Source: Rutidosis leptorrhynchoides
Taxonomy: Eukaryota; Streptophyta; Magnoliopsida; Asterales; Asteraceae
NCBI RefSeq assembly: GCF_046630445.1
Contig: NC_092340.1
Coordinates: 22,704,001-22,768,000 of the forward strand
Length of the DNA: 64,000 nt
Direction of reading: 5' to 3'
Part shown: positions 23,963 through 33,389 of the stretch, in pieces
Position numbering within the stretch: the stretch's first letter is position 1
Layout of the letters: each line of letters begins with the position of its first letter
Made by a program: the position numbers and the translations under genes
Notes under the pieces: generated by a model
Databases searched by the model: none
What the model saw: only the letters and a program-made list of their open reading frames with translations
Told to the model about the DNA's origin: nothing

Positions 23963-26407
23963 ATGCACCGAGCAAGACGTTCATCACCTTTTGTACGTTC
24001 ACCACCTGTAACTCGATCAAGACATCGTTTAACAAATATAACCGCCGTTGATTTTTCTTTAGAATCGTCATCCAGTCGACCAAGTACTTCAGTTCAAATT
24101 TCCGATAATCCATTTTTTGAACCCGACCTCACAATTGAGAATCCAGAAAATATTCAGGAACGGTTCGTAGATCCTGAACCACTAAATTTTCCTCCGGAAC
24201 CACCAATCATTCAAACAGAGATTGTTGAGGAACGAACTATTAAATCAGAATCATCTATTGATACCGATTCAACAAATTCAATTATGGAGAATCTGGAACC
24301 TTTAAGTATGGAAGACCGAATGAGAGCTAAAGGCACTGGCCAAGGTCACGCAATTACTCATCCAGACATTAATGCGCCAGATTATGAAATCAAAGGACAA
24401 ATTCTACACATGGTGACTAATCAATGCCAATTTAGTGGTGCGCCGAAGGAAGATCCAAATGAACATCTACGTACCTTTAATAGGATCTGCACACTATTTA
24501 AAATACGAGAAGTGGAGGATGAACAGATATATCTCATGTTATTTCCCTGGACTTTGAAGGGAGAAGCCAAAGATTGGTTGGAATCGTTACCTGAAGGGGC
24601 GATCGATACATGGGACGTTTTAATTGATAAATTTCTTAAACAATTTTTTCCTGCATCTAAAGCCGTAAGACTTCAAGCAGAAATTGTTACGTTCACACAG
24701 AAACCAAATGAAACTCTATATGAGGCATGGACAAGATATGGAAAGTTGTTAAGAGGATGTCCGCAACATGGTTTAGACACCTGTCAAATAGTACAAATAT
24801 TCTACCAAGGATGCGACATCACTACAAGAAAAGACATAGATATAGCAGCTGGTGGTTCTATTATGAAGAAAACCGAAACTGATGCTTACAAAATTATTGA
24901 TAATACTGCTTCCCACTCACATGAGTGGCACCAAGAAAAAGACATCATTAGATCATCTAAAGCAGCTAGAGCCGATTCTAGCCATGACTTAGATTCCATT
25001 TCCGCAAAGATAGATGCTTTCGAGAGACGAATGGAAAAGATGACTAAGGATATTCACTCTATACGAATTAGTTGTGAGCAGTGTGGAGGACCACATTTGA
25101 CAAAAGATTGTCTCAGTATTGAATTAACAATGGAACAAAGAGAGAATATTTCATACATAAACCAAAGGCCTGGAAATAATTATCAGAATAATTATCAACC
25201 GCCAAGACCGATTTACAATCAAAACCAGAATTATAACCGAAATATTCCATACAACAACCAACAAGGTCCTAGCAATCAACAAGTATCCAACAATACTTAT
25301 AATCAGCAAAGACCGAATTTTCAAAACAAACCACCACAACAAACCGATGATAAAAAGCCGAATTTAGAAGATATGATGACAAAGCTAGTTGAAACTCAAA
25401 CGCAGTTTTTCACATCTCAAAAACAAACCAATGAACAAAATGCTCAAGCATTTAGAAATCAACAAGCTTCTATTCAAAATCTGGAACAAGAAGTGAGTAA
25501 CCTAGCAAGGTTAATAGGTGAAAGAAAACCGGGAAGTTTACCTAGTGATACAAATGCTAACCCCCGGAATGAAACAGCTAAAGCTATTACCACAAGAAGT
25601 GGTACAACACTTAAACCACCTGAAATACCTGTAAATTCTGATGAAACTATTCCTACTCCACAAGAACCACAACTTGATAAAGAAAAGGAAAAAGAACCAG
25701 TAGTTGAAAAGGTTAATGAAGATAACACAGTTAAGGATAAACCTTATGTTAAACCATACCAACCACCACTTCCTTATCCGAGTAAAATGAAGAAAGAAAA
25801 ACTTGAAGCCGAGCAATCCAAATTCTTGGATATGTTTAAACAGATAAATGTAAATCTTCCTTTCATTGATGTGATTTCAGGAATGCCAAGATATGCTAAA
25901 TTCTTGAAAGATCTAATCACGAATAGAAAGAAAATGGAAGAACTCTCGGCTGTTACTATGAATGCTAATTGTTCAGCAGTGCTGTTGAATAAGATACCAG
26001 AAAAACTATCTGATCCAGGAAGTTTCACAATTCCATGTTTTCTGGGTAGTCTTAGTTCAATAGAAGCATTGGCTGATTTAGGTGCTAGTATAAATTTAAT
26101 GCCGTATTCACTATACGCTAAACTAGACCTTGGAGAATTAAAACCAACCAGAATAAGCATACAACTAGCCGATAGATCAATAAAATATCCTAGAGGGATA
26201 ATGGAGAACATGCTAGTTAAAGTTGGTACTTTAGTATTTCCAGTAGATTTTGTTGTTTTGGACATGGAAGAAGATTCTCAAGTTCCTCTCATATTAGGAA
26301 GACCATTCTTAAACACGGCTAAAGCAATGATAGACGTGTTCGGTAAGAAACTGACCCTAAGTATAGAGGATGAGAGTGTTACCTTTTCAGTTGATAGAGC
26401 CATGTAA
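23963..26407 (+). CDS. Gag-protease polyprotein of element F
   Basis: 814 codons. Residues 1-115 are a variable Ser/Pro/Glu-rich N-terminus. About 116-330 form the Gag capsid domain (GEAKDWLESLPEGAIDTWDV, NETLYEAWTRYGKLLRGCP). A zinc-knuckle variant CX2CX3HX4C uses C371, C374, H379 and C384. An Asn/Gln/Pro-rich linker follows, and the aspartic protease has its catalytic Asp at about 705 (LADLGAS) and the LILGRPFLNT block. The frame is uninterrupted and ends at TAA 26405-26407. The pol frame continues directly after it without a frameshift, so this probably forms the Gag-PR product while occasional readthrough could give Gag-Pol. The start codon is the first ATG of the frame and matches element A's relic. 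Confidence 0.9.
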   Translation: MHRARRSSPFVRSPPVTRSRHRLTNITAVDFSLESSSSRPSTSVQISDNPFFEPDLTIENPENIQERFVDPEPLNFPPEPPIIQTEIVEERTIKSESSIDTDSTNSIMENLEPLSMEDRMRAKGTGQGHAITHPDINAPDYEIKGQILHMVTNQCQFSGAPKEDPNEHLRTFNRICTLFKIREVEDEQIYLMLFPWTLKGEAKDWLESLPEGAIDTWDVLIDKFLKQFFPASKAVRLQAEIVTFTQKPNETLYEAWTRYGKLLRGCPQHGLDTCQIVQIFYQGCDITTRKDIDIAAGGSIMKKTETDAYKIIDNTASHSHEWHQEKDIIRSSKAARADSSHDLDSISAKIDAFERRMEKMTKDIHSIRISCEQCGGPHLTKDCLSIELTMEQRENISYINQRPGNNYQNNYQPPRPIYNQNQNYNRNIPYNNQQGPSNQQVSNNTYNQQRPNFQNKPPQQTDDKKPNLEDMMTKLVETQTQFFTSQKQTNEQNAQAFRNQQASIQNLEQEVSNLARLIGERKPGSLPSDTNANPRNETAKAITTRSGTTLKPPEIPVNSDETIPTPQEPQLDKEKEKEPVVEKVNEDNTVKDKPYVKPYQPPLPYPSKMKKEKLEAEQSKFLDMFKQINVNLPFIDVISGMPRYAKFLKDLITNRKKMEELSAVTMNANCSAVLLNKIPEKLSDPGSFTIPCFLGSLSSIEALADLGASINLMPYSLYAKLDLGELKPTRISIQLADRSIKYPRGIMENMLVKVGTLVFPVDFVVLDMEEDSQVPLILGRPFLNTAKAMIDVFGKKLTLSIEDESVTFSVDRAM

Positions 26408-26413
26408 CAACCA
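26405..26413 (+). promoter_or_regulatory. In-frame stop with readthrough-like context between PR and RT
   Basis: TAA CAA CCA. The six bases after the stop fit CAR-YYA, the context known to promote stop-codon readthrough in plant cells (best studied with UAG). The downstream frame is open for 1053 sense codons. Alternatively this is a single nonsense mutation in a young copy. Confidence 0.5.
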
Positions 26414-29400
26414 CAATCTGCAGATGATACATGTTATTATATTCAAACTATAGATGCACATGCAGAATTATTAAAAGAATTTCCAGAATTACAAGGAACA
26501 GGAGAATGTTCTTTAGGAGAAGGTAATGAACCAATTGATGAAGCTGAAATGTTAACTACACTTATAGCTAATGGATATGAACCAACAACAGAAGAAATTC
26601 AAATGCTAAAAGAAGAAGACAGATATCGATATAAATCATCGATAGAAGAACCTCCGAAATTAGAATTAAAGCCACTTCCAAACCATTTGGAATACGCTTA
26701 TTTACATGGTGAATCTGAATTACCTGTAATAATATCGTCTTCTCTTAATGAAAATGAGAAATCACAACTCATTTCTGTGTTGAAAGCTCATAAACCAGCC
26801 ATTGCATGGAAGATTCATGATATTAAAGGAATAAGTCCTTCGTATTGCACACATAAAATCCTTATAGAAGAAGGTCATAAAACGTATGTGCAACGCCAAC
26901 GAAGACTAAATCCTAATATGCAAGATGTAGTTAAGAAAGAGATTATTAAACTGCTAGATGCAGGTTTGATATATCCAATTTCTGATAGTCCATGGGTAAG
27001 CCCAGTTCAATGCGTGCCAAAGAAGGGTGGCATGACTGTCATTACAAATGAGAAAAATGAGCTTATTCCTACTAGGACTGTAACAGGATGGCGTGTATGT
27101 ATTGATTATAGAAAATTAAATGACGCCACCAGAAAAGATCACTTTCCCTTACCTTTCATAGATCAAATGTTGGAAAGATTAGCCGGAAATAGTTACTATT
27201 GTTTTCTAGATGGATTTTCCGGATATTTTCAAATTCCAATAGCACCCGAAGATCAAGAGAAAACCACATTCACGTGCCCTTATGGTACTTTTGCTTACAA
27301 ACGCATGCCATTTGGACTTTGCAACGCCCCTGCAACCTTTCAAAGGTGTATGATGGCGATTTTTCATGACATGATAGAAGAATGCATGGAAGTATTCATG
27401 GATGACTTTTCAGTCTTCGGTGATACATTTAAATCATGTCTAGTTAATCTAGAACGAATGCTAATTAGATGCGAAAAATCAAATCTAGTACTTAATTGGG
27501 AGAAATGCCATTTCATGGTTAAAGAAGGCATCGTTCTTGGACATAAAATTTCAAAAGAAGGAATTGAAGTGGATAGAGCTAAAGTAGATGTAATTGCTAA
27601 ACTTCCACATCCCACCAATGTTAGAGGAGTTAGGAGTTTTCTAGGGCATGCCGGTTTTTACCGACGTTTCATAAAAGATTTTTCTAAAATTGCCACTCCT
27701 ATGAATAAACTCCTAGAAAAGGATGCGCCATTCATCTTTTCAGATGAATGTATCAAATCTTTTAATATTCTTAAAGAAAAACTCACTAATGCACCAATCA
27801 TGATAACACCAAATTGGAATCTACCATTTGAACTAATGTGCGATGCAAGTGATTTTGCAATGGGAGCCGTTTTAGGACAAAGGATTGAAAAACGATTTCA
27901 ACCTATATATTATGCTAGTAAGACGTTACAAGGAGCACAAACGAACTATACAACTACTGAAAAAGAACTCCTTGCTATTGTCTTTGCTTTTGACAAATTT
28001 CGATCATATCTAGTTCTAGCAAAAACGGTGGTCTATACCGACCATTCTGCTCTTAGATACCTATTTTCAAAACAAGATGCTAAACCAAGATTAATCCGTT
28101 GGATTTTACTCTTACAAGAGTTTGATATTGAAATCCGAGATAAAAAAGGAGCAGAAAATCTCGCCGCTGATCATCTTTCTCGTCTTGAAAATCCCGAATT
28201 AGAAGTTCTGAATGAATCGGCCATACAAGACAACTTTCCTGATGAATATCTATTGAAGATAGATTATAAAGAAATCCCATGGTTTGCAGACTATGCGAAC
28301 TACTTAGTTTGTGGATTCCTTGAAAAAGGATTATCGTACCAAAGACGAAAGAAATTCTTCAGTGATATAAAACACTATTTCTGGGAAGATCCACATCTGT
28401 TTAAAAGTTGTCCCGATGGAATAATACGCCGATGTGTATTTGGAGATGAAGCTAGTAAAATTTTAAACCATTGTCACACAGGACCAACAGGAGGGCATTA
28501 TGGGCCTCAACTAACAGCAAGAAAAGTTTATGAAGCTGGATTCTATTGGCCTACAATTTACAAAGACGCACACCTTCTTTGCAAATCCTGTGATGCATGT
28601 CAAAGGGCCGGAAAAATAAGTCAACGTGATGAAATGCCACAAAATGTCATCCAAGTATGTGAAGTATTTGACATTTGGGGTATTGACTTTATGGGTCCAT
28701 TTCCAAAATCTCATAATAATCTATATATACTCGTAGCCATTGATTATGTATCTAAATGGGCGGAAGCACAAGCTCTCCCAACTAACGATGCACGAGTTGT
28801 AGTCAACTTTTTAAAACGTCTTTTTGCAAGGTTTGGAACACCGAAAGCTTTAATAAGTGATCGGGGTACTCATTTCTGTAATAATCAACTTGAGAAAGTT
28901 CTTAAAAGATATGGAGTAACTCATAAAATCTCCACCGCATATCATCCACAAACAAGTGGACAAGTTGAAAATACAAACCGAGCTTTAAAACGTATTCTAG
29001 AGAAAACCGTAGGATCAAATCCGAAGGAATGGTCCATTAAATTGGAGGATGCACTCTGGGCTTTTAGAACAGCCTACAAAACTCCAATTGGAACCACACC
29101 TTTTAGACTTGTGTATGGAAAAGCATGTCATCTTCCAGTAGAAATTGAACACAAAGCATTTTGGGCTTTGAAGACATGTAACCTTGATTTACATGAAGCT
29201 GGACGTCTACGATTAAGTCAACTAAACGAATTAGAAGAATTAAGACATGAAGCATACGAAAATTCGTTAATCTATAAAGAAAGAACGAAGAAATGGCATG
29301 ATAAAAGAATCAGAAGTTCAAGGGAATTTAAAGAAGGAGACAGAGTTCTTCTTTTCAATTCACGATTCAAGCTATTTCCTGGAAAATTGAAGTCAAGATG

Positions 29401-29569
29401 GTCTGGACCATTCATAGTCAAAAGAGTTTTCCCATACGGAACGATAGAATTAATAAATTCAATTGGGATTGAATTTAAAGTTAATGGTCACAGAGTTAAA
29501 CATTACATACATGGTCCGATGGAAGTCGACAACGAAGTTAATCACAATTTCGACACCACAGCTAACTAA
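26408..29569 (+). CDS. Pol of element F: reverse transcriptase, RNase H, integrase
   Basis: The frame is open from 26408; the first ATG is at 26549. Numbering from that Met: RT at about 120-330 with catalytic FMDD (residues 283-286, [10 protein letters not shown]); RNase H from about 425 ([33 protein letters not shown]); integrase with an HHCC zinc site ([19 protein letters not shown]) and catalytic D713, D771 and E807, the DD35E spacing; then a C-terminal domain with [15 protein letters not shown]. No chromodomain is present. All catalytic residues are there, so the enzyme set looks functional. It lacks its own good start context and probably depends on readthrough from gag-pro. Ends TAA before CTAAGTGTGGGGAG, an internal purine tract. 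Confidence 0.92.
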   Translation, partial: QPQSADDTCYYIQTIDAHAELLKEFPELQGTGECSLGEGNEPIDEAEMLTTLIANGYEPTTEEIQMLKEEDRYRYKSSIEEPPKLELKPLPNHLEYAYLHGESELPVIISSSLNENEKSQLISVLKAHKPAIAWKIHDIKGISPSYCTHKILIEEGHKTYVQRQRRLNPNMQDVVKKEIIKLLDAGLIYPISDSPWVSPVQCVPKKGGMTVITNEKNELIPTRTVTGWRVCIDYRKLNDATRKDHFPLPFIDQMLERLAGNSYYCFLDGFSGYFQIPIAPEDQEKTTFTCPYGTFAYKRMPFGLCNAPATFQRCMMAIFHDMIEECMEVFMDDFSVFGDTFKSCLVNLERMLIRCEKSNLVLNWEKCHFMVKEGIVLGHKISKEGIEVDRAKVDVIAKLPHPTNVRGVRSFLGHAGFYRRFIKDFSKIATPMNKLLEKDAPFIFSDECIKSFNILKEKLTNAPIMITPNWNLPFELMCDASDFAMGAVLGQRIEKRFQPIYYASKTLQGAQTNYTTTEKELLAIVFAFDKFRSYLVLAKTVVYTDHSALRYLFSKQDAKPRLIRWILLLQEFDIEIRDKKGAENLAADHLSRLENPELEVLNESAIQDNFPDEYLLKIDYKEIPWFADYANYLVCGFLEKGLSYQRRKKFFSDIKHYFWEDPHLFKSCPDGIIRRCVFGDEASKILNHCHTGPTGGHYGPQLTARKVYEAGFYWPTIYKDAHLLCKSCDACQRAGKISQRDEMPQNVIQVCEVFDIWGIDFMGPFPKSHNNLYILVAIDYVSKWAEAQALPTNDARVVVNFLKRLFARFGTPKALISDRGTHFCNNQLEKVLKRYGVTHKISTAYHPQTSGQVENTNRALKRILEKTVGSNPKEWSIKLEDALWAFRTAYKTPIGTTPFRLVYGKACHLPVEIEHKAFWALKTCNLDLHEAGRLRLSQLNELEELRHEAYENSLIYKERTKKWHDKRIRSSREFKEGDRVLLFNSRFKLFPGKLKSRWSGPFIVKRVFPYGTIELINSIGIEFKVNGHRVKHYIHGPMEVDNEVNHNFDTTAN

Positions 29570-29741
29570 GTGTGGGGAGAATCAAGTGTTTAAGGGATAA
29601 TATGTATTTCTGTTAGAGTTAGATTGTCTGTTTTCGTGTAGTTCTCGAAAATGGAACACGTATGGTCTTTCCCTAGCAGACCCTAAAGAACTAGTCTTCT
29701 CCCCCCATTCTGAATTTTTATTTTTTTTAGGTTTTTACGAA

Positions 29742-30158
29742 ATGAAGACTGCCTGTGAACTAAACCATGGTCTAATGCTACACGCTTTGATCACTAAACG
29801 TAATAATGACATACTACCGAGTGAATTAGTATCAGTAATCAGAGAAAGAATGGACGGAGTTAGAAAAGGATCCAGATGCGAAGATAATAAGTTACAATTT
29901 GGTAAAGGAAAATCAAAATCCGCAGCGAAAAGAAGAGCACGACACCTAGAAAGATGTCACAAATGCGGAAAATGGTCACATGGAGGTAAATGTTCAAATA
30001 ATCAAACCTATTCAAATACCGAATTTGTTACTTTATGCAGAGACGGACCGTTCATATGTTTAGAAGAAAAGACAATGAATGCTCGAGGTTACGCCTATGC
30101 AGCCATGGAAAACCAATTAAACCGACTATCTTATGAATATAATAGATCATATAACTAA
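29742..30158 (+). CDS. Small basic zinc-knuckle protein ORF between pol and env-like gene
   Basis: 138 codons, ATG at 29742, 12 bp after an AG preceded by a T-rich tract (TTTTTATTTTTTTTAG, ends 29730) that resembles a splice acceptor, so a spliced subgenomic message is likely. Residues 1-53 are mixed. Residues 54-71 are very basic (GKGKSKSAAKRRARHLER), followed at once by a CX2CX4HX3C knuckle (C72, C75, H80, C84). The C-terminal 50 residues contain FVTLCRDGPF and are Tyr/Asn-rich. No membrane segment. The layout of basic patch then zinc knuckle resembles small nucleic-acid-binding proteins of some plant RNA viruses (carlavirus type), but no homology is claimed. Element A lacks the ORF and retains only the acceptor-like site and initial ATG. 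Confidence 0.6.
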   Translation: MKTACELNHGLMLHALITKRNNDILPSELVSVIRERMDGVRKGSRCEDNKLQFGKGKSKSAAKRRARHLERCHKCGKWSHGGKCSNNQTYSNTEFVTLCRDGPFICLEEKTMNARGYAYAAMENQLNRLSYEYNRSYN

Positions 30159-31116
30159 GAAATCTATTTCACAGGTATGTCTGTACAGTTTTTATTTTTA
30201 TTTTTATTTTTAACCTTTTGATAATAAACGCTAATTTGTTCGCTAAAAAGTATTAAATTGGTATTAAATAAAATTAGGTTTGGCGACCGAAATTATTGAT
30301 ATCGTTCAAAAATTTATTACATCACTGCGAAATTTAACGTTTATTCTTAAGGTATAAATATCTTTAAACAATCAAACCAAAATATTTCAAAAATTCGTCA
30401 TGAGTTAAATTAGGTCTTGAAACCGAAATTACTTTACCGAAAAGAGGGGCGCATATTTTTGATAATATTTGATTGATTAAAGTGGGATAAAAAGACAAAA
30501 AGATTTTTAATTTTATTATGTTTTTAAAATTAATATTTAAATCTTAAATTAATATTGTAAACTTTGTAAAAACAATATATTTAAAATTGTAAATATTTGA
30601 TAAATTTATATAAGTGTGGTATGAATTTATAAATTTTTAAATTAAGTTTGGTGTAAATTTTTAATTTTTTAAAAAAAAAAAAAATATGAATTTTTAAATT
30701 TTATGCATTTTAAATTTTAAGTTTGGTATGAATTTTTAATTTTTAATATTAATTTTGAATTTTATATTTAAGTTGTGTGAATTTAAAAACAAAAATTTAC
30801 TTTATCTCATTAAGTTAAAAATATGATTTTTAAAATTCGTCGTAAGTTGAAGACTAGGTCTTTGAACCGAAATTGCTTTACCCGAAGGAGGGACGAGAAC
30901 TTTTATTATCATTATTTTTAATCTTATTGATTTAAAGTATGCCAAAAACATTAAAAAACCCAAAAATCTTAGCTTTTAAAACAATCGCTACAAAAAGACA
31001 AATTTTAAAATTTTGTCGAGGGACGGACTAGGACATCGATCCGAAACGACCTCGTCCTAAATAACAAGGGAAACAAAATTTTAAAATTAATTTCTTAATT
31101 GTGTTATAAGTTAAAG

Positions 31117-31147
<31 letters not shown>

Positions 31148-31365
31148 GGGTAAACTCCGCGACTCGCGGAGTTTGCAGGGCAAAACCTCCGCGACTCGCG
31201 GAGGGACAAAATTACAGAAAAAAAATATAACAAGCTGCACGATCAGCTCACTCACCCACACACATAAACACCCAAATACTGCGAAAAAGAACCCGAAAAA
31301 ACCCGAAAATCACCCCCAAAAATCTCAATTTTTAACCGTTAATCACCAAATTTTTTGCTAAAATC
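30159..31365 (+). other. Noncoding region between the small ORF and the env-like gene of F
   Basis: Very AT-rich. Contains dispersed imperfect copies of an AGGTCTTTGAACCGAAATTG-type unit (about 30280, 30414, 30855, with a weaker one at 31030), a 27-base A-run at 31121-31147, and the third palindrome pair at 31155-31204. After that come a weak TATA-like AATATAAC (31224-31231) and a C/A-rich stretch resembling a 5' untranslated region leading to ATG 31366. Confidence 0.65.
31155..31204 (+). promoter_or_regulatory. Palindrome pair before the env-like gene of F
   Basis: CTCCGCGACTCGCGGAG (31155-31171) and CCTCCGCGACTCGCGGAGG (31186-31204). A TATA-like AATATAAC follows 20 bp later. The arrangement copies that of the LTR promoter, which suggests an internal promoter for the env-like transcript; this is inference. 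Confidence 0.5.
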
Positions 31366-31407
31366 ATGTTGAGAAGGATGATATCTAAGAACTACTCAAG
31401 AAAAACG
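31366..31407 (+). CDS. Env-like/ORF1 gene of F, predicted exon 1
   Basis: ATG 31366 opens 14 codons rich in Arg/Lys, ending exactly at a GTAAAT splice donor (31408). Joining to 32043 keeps phase 0 with the long ORF. Predicted from sequence only. Confidence 0.5.
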
Positions 31408-32042
31408 GTAAATTTCTACACCTAAACACCATTTAATTCGAATTTTAGTGTTCTTGAGCTAATTTTTACCCAATTTGATTTTGATGCTTTTTAGTGTAAT
31501 TAGACTTAAATTGTTTATGTATTATGCTTGTATAACCTAGATTGATGTTGTTTAACATGATTAGAAGCCTTAAACTTCAAATTTTGAATAATCTAGGGTT
31601 TGTGTTCTTGAGCAATTTGGGGCTTTTTGATATAAACAGGTTATGGCCGATTTTTGTCATGAATTGTTGCTAAATTGAGTAGTGTAACATGTCTAGGTAG
31701 TTAAATGATCCAAACTTTGAGCCTAAACATGATTTTGAGAATTAAAGTGGACTTTTTCAAGTCCAAAATTCATGAACTTGATTTTTGAAAGATAATGCCA
31801 TTTGAGACTTGTTTATTTGCTAGTAATGATTATTTTGACATGTTATTTAAGTTGAATGCTTATGAACTTGGCGAAAATTTTCGTATATGCTTATTTGAAA
31901 AAGTGTAGATTTGATAAAAATGTGAAAATAAGCTTAAGTTTGATATAAATTGATAATGTCATTGTAATTATTTTGATTGATGATTTTGCTGACACTAATG
32001 CATATTTGGATGCACAAAATTTGTGTTTGATGTGTTTTGCAG
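31408..32042 (+). other. Predicted 635-bp intron in the env-like gene of F
   Basis: Begins GTAAATTTCT and ends TTTGATGTGTTTTGCAG. T-rich and AT-rich, as plant introns are, with no long ORF. The long downstream frame has no ATG near its left end, which a spliced exon explains. Confidence 0.5.
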
Positions 32043-33389
32043 AATGAAAGGGGTGAATCTTCATCCCAAGCCCGCCATGCTCCTGCTGAGAACTTGGAAC
32101 AACAGGAGGTAGATAACTACTACAAGCAGGATGTACCTCATCCAGTCATGACCTTTTCAGATATGCACTTGGAACAGTTGCACCCGAACCTGAGATTTGA
32201 CAGACTTTGGATAGATTATCCAAAATATCAACGGGGTTTGCATACTCTTCATTCCAAGGTTGTTGAGGTACCAAGGGTCATAGAATGGGGACCCTTGGAA
32301 GCTGTAGAATTGGCCGGGCCAATTAGGGAATTACTGGTACAGAGGTATGGTAATTCTTCTTTTAATGACTGGATATGTTTATTCACCATACGCAGACCTG
32401 TATATAAAGTATGGTGTGAAGAGTTGTTATGTAGTATAGAGTTGAATGATCGGGTAGCTAGTTTAACCGATCGTTCTTTTATTAGATTTTTGTTAGGCGG
32501 TTCGATGCGCCACATGTCTTTACTGGACATGGCTCAGGCTTTACGTATATATACGCCTGAGGAGTTAGCGTCTGCCGATTGTAGAGGATTGATACTAAAC
32601 GGTAGGAAAATAGATGAAAATTTTGATACACACGGTGTGTGGAGTCAAATGACAAGCCATCACCGTTTCAAGGGGGGAAACTACTCTTATTTGGATATAG
32701 ATAGAGCCGAATTAAGAGTAATACATAGGTTTTTAGCTAATTCGATTACACAAAGGGGTAAAAACAAAGAAAAGGTAAATGAACAAGATTTGTTTTACCA
32801 TATGTGTATTCGAGACCCACACAGCGCTGTAAGTATACCATATTGTGTGGGATATTATTTATCAGCTATGGTTCGGGGGATGCGTCCACATAGCATAATA
32901 GGAGGTGGTATTTTTATTACTTTGATTGGTGAATATCTCGGTGTGGATATAAGTCGGGGGGGATTATTAGTAGAAGAGCCGGAACCCCGCGACACTATAG
33001 GTTTAAATGTATACCATGGTGCAAAAGTTTTGAAGCGGCGAAATAACGCCGCAGTACGGTACAATGGTAGACATCCACAGGTAGAGAGAAACCAGGAACA
33101 AGGTAATATAGGAGGGGGGAATGAGATGCAAGAAATGCATAGGTTTATAGCTTCTCAGGAATACGAAAATGCTAGACAGAGAGCATTTGAAGATTGGCAA
33201 GTTCATCAGAACCAGATCATAGCGCATTGCCAACATATAGGTAGAAACTATATTCCTACACCGAAACCCGTCTTCCCTCCTTGGTCGATAGAGATGCAGC
33301 CACCATATCCTACGTATGACCCTGCCGAAGCATTCTATAGCACTTATGGTTATGCGTGGAACCCCTACTGGTACCAATATCATCCTTAG
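32043..33389 (+). CDS. Env-like / Athila ORF1 protein of F (main exon)
   Basis: About 448 codons open from the AG at 32041-32042 to TAG 33387. The protein resembles the plant 'Athila ORF1' family found after pol in these elements: FLLGGSMRHMSLLDMAQALRIY, LANSITQRGKNKEKVNEQDL, and a glycine-rich IIGGGIFITLIGEYLGVD segment, then a Gln/Asn region and a Tyr/Pro-rich end (ATYDPAEAF-like, YGYAWNPYWYQYHP). No signal peptide and no convincing membrane anchor is visible, so an envelope role is not supported by sequence; the family name is historical. The first in-frame ATG in this exon is at about 32148, so without splicing the protein would lose about 35 residues. The reading frame is intact. Confidence 0.75.
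   Translation, partial: NERGESSSQARHAPAENLEQQEVDNYYKQDVPHPVMTFSDMHLEQLHPNLRFDRLWIDYPKYQRGLHTLHSKVVEVPRVIEWGPLEAVELAGPIRELLVQRYGNSSFNDWICLFTIRRPVYKVWCEELLCSIELNDRVASLTDRSFIRFLLGGSMRHMSLLDMAQALRIYTPEELASADCRGLILNGRKIDENFDTHGVWSQMTSHHRFKGGNYSYLDIDRAELRVIHRFLANSITQRGKNKEKVNEQDLFYHMCIRDPHSAVSIPYCVGYYLSAMVRGMRPHSIIGGGIFITLIGEYLGVDISRGGLLVEEPEPRDTIGLNVYHGAKVLKRRNNAAVRYNGRHPQVERNQEQGNIGGGNEMQEMHRFIASQEYENARQRAFEDWQVHQNQIIAHCQHIGRNYIPTPKPVFPPWSIEMQPPYPTYDPAEAFYSTYGYAWNPYWYQYHP

Noticed and set aside
32037..32042. TTG at 32037 as start of the env-like protein
   Set aside because: TTG initiation is unlikely in a plant mRNA, and TTGCAG here is better read as the end of an intron.
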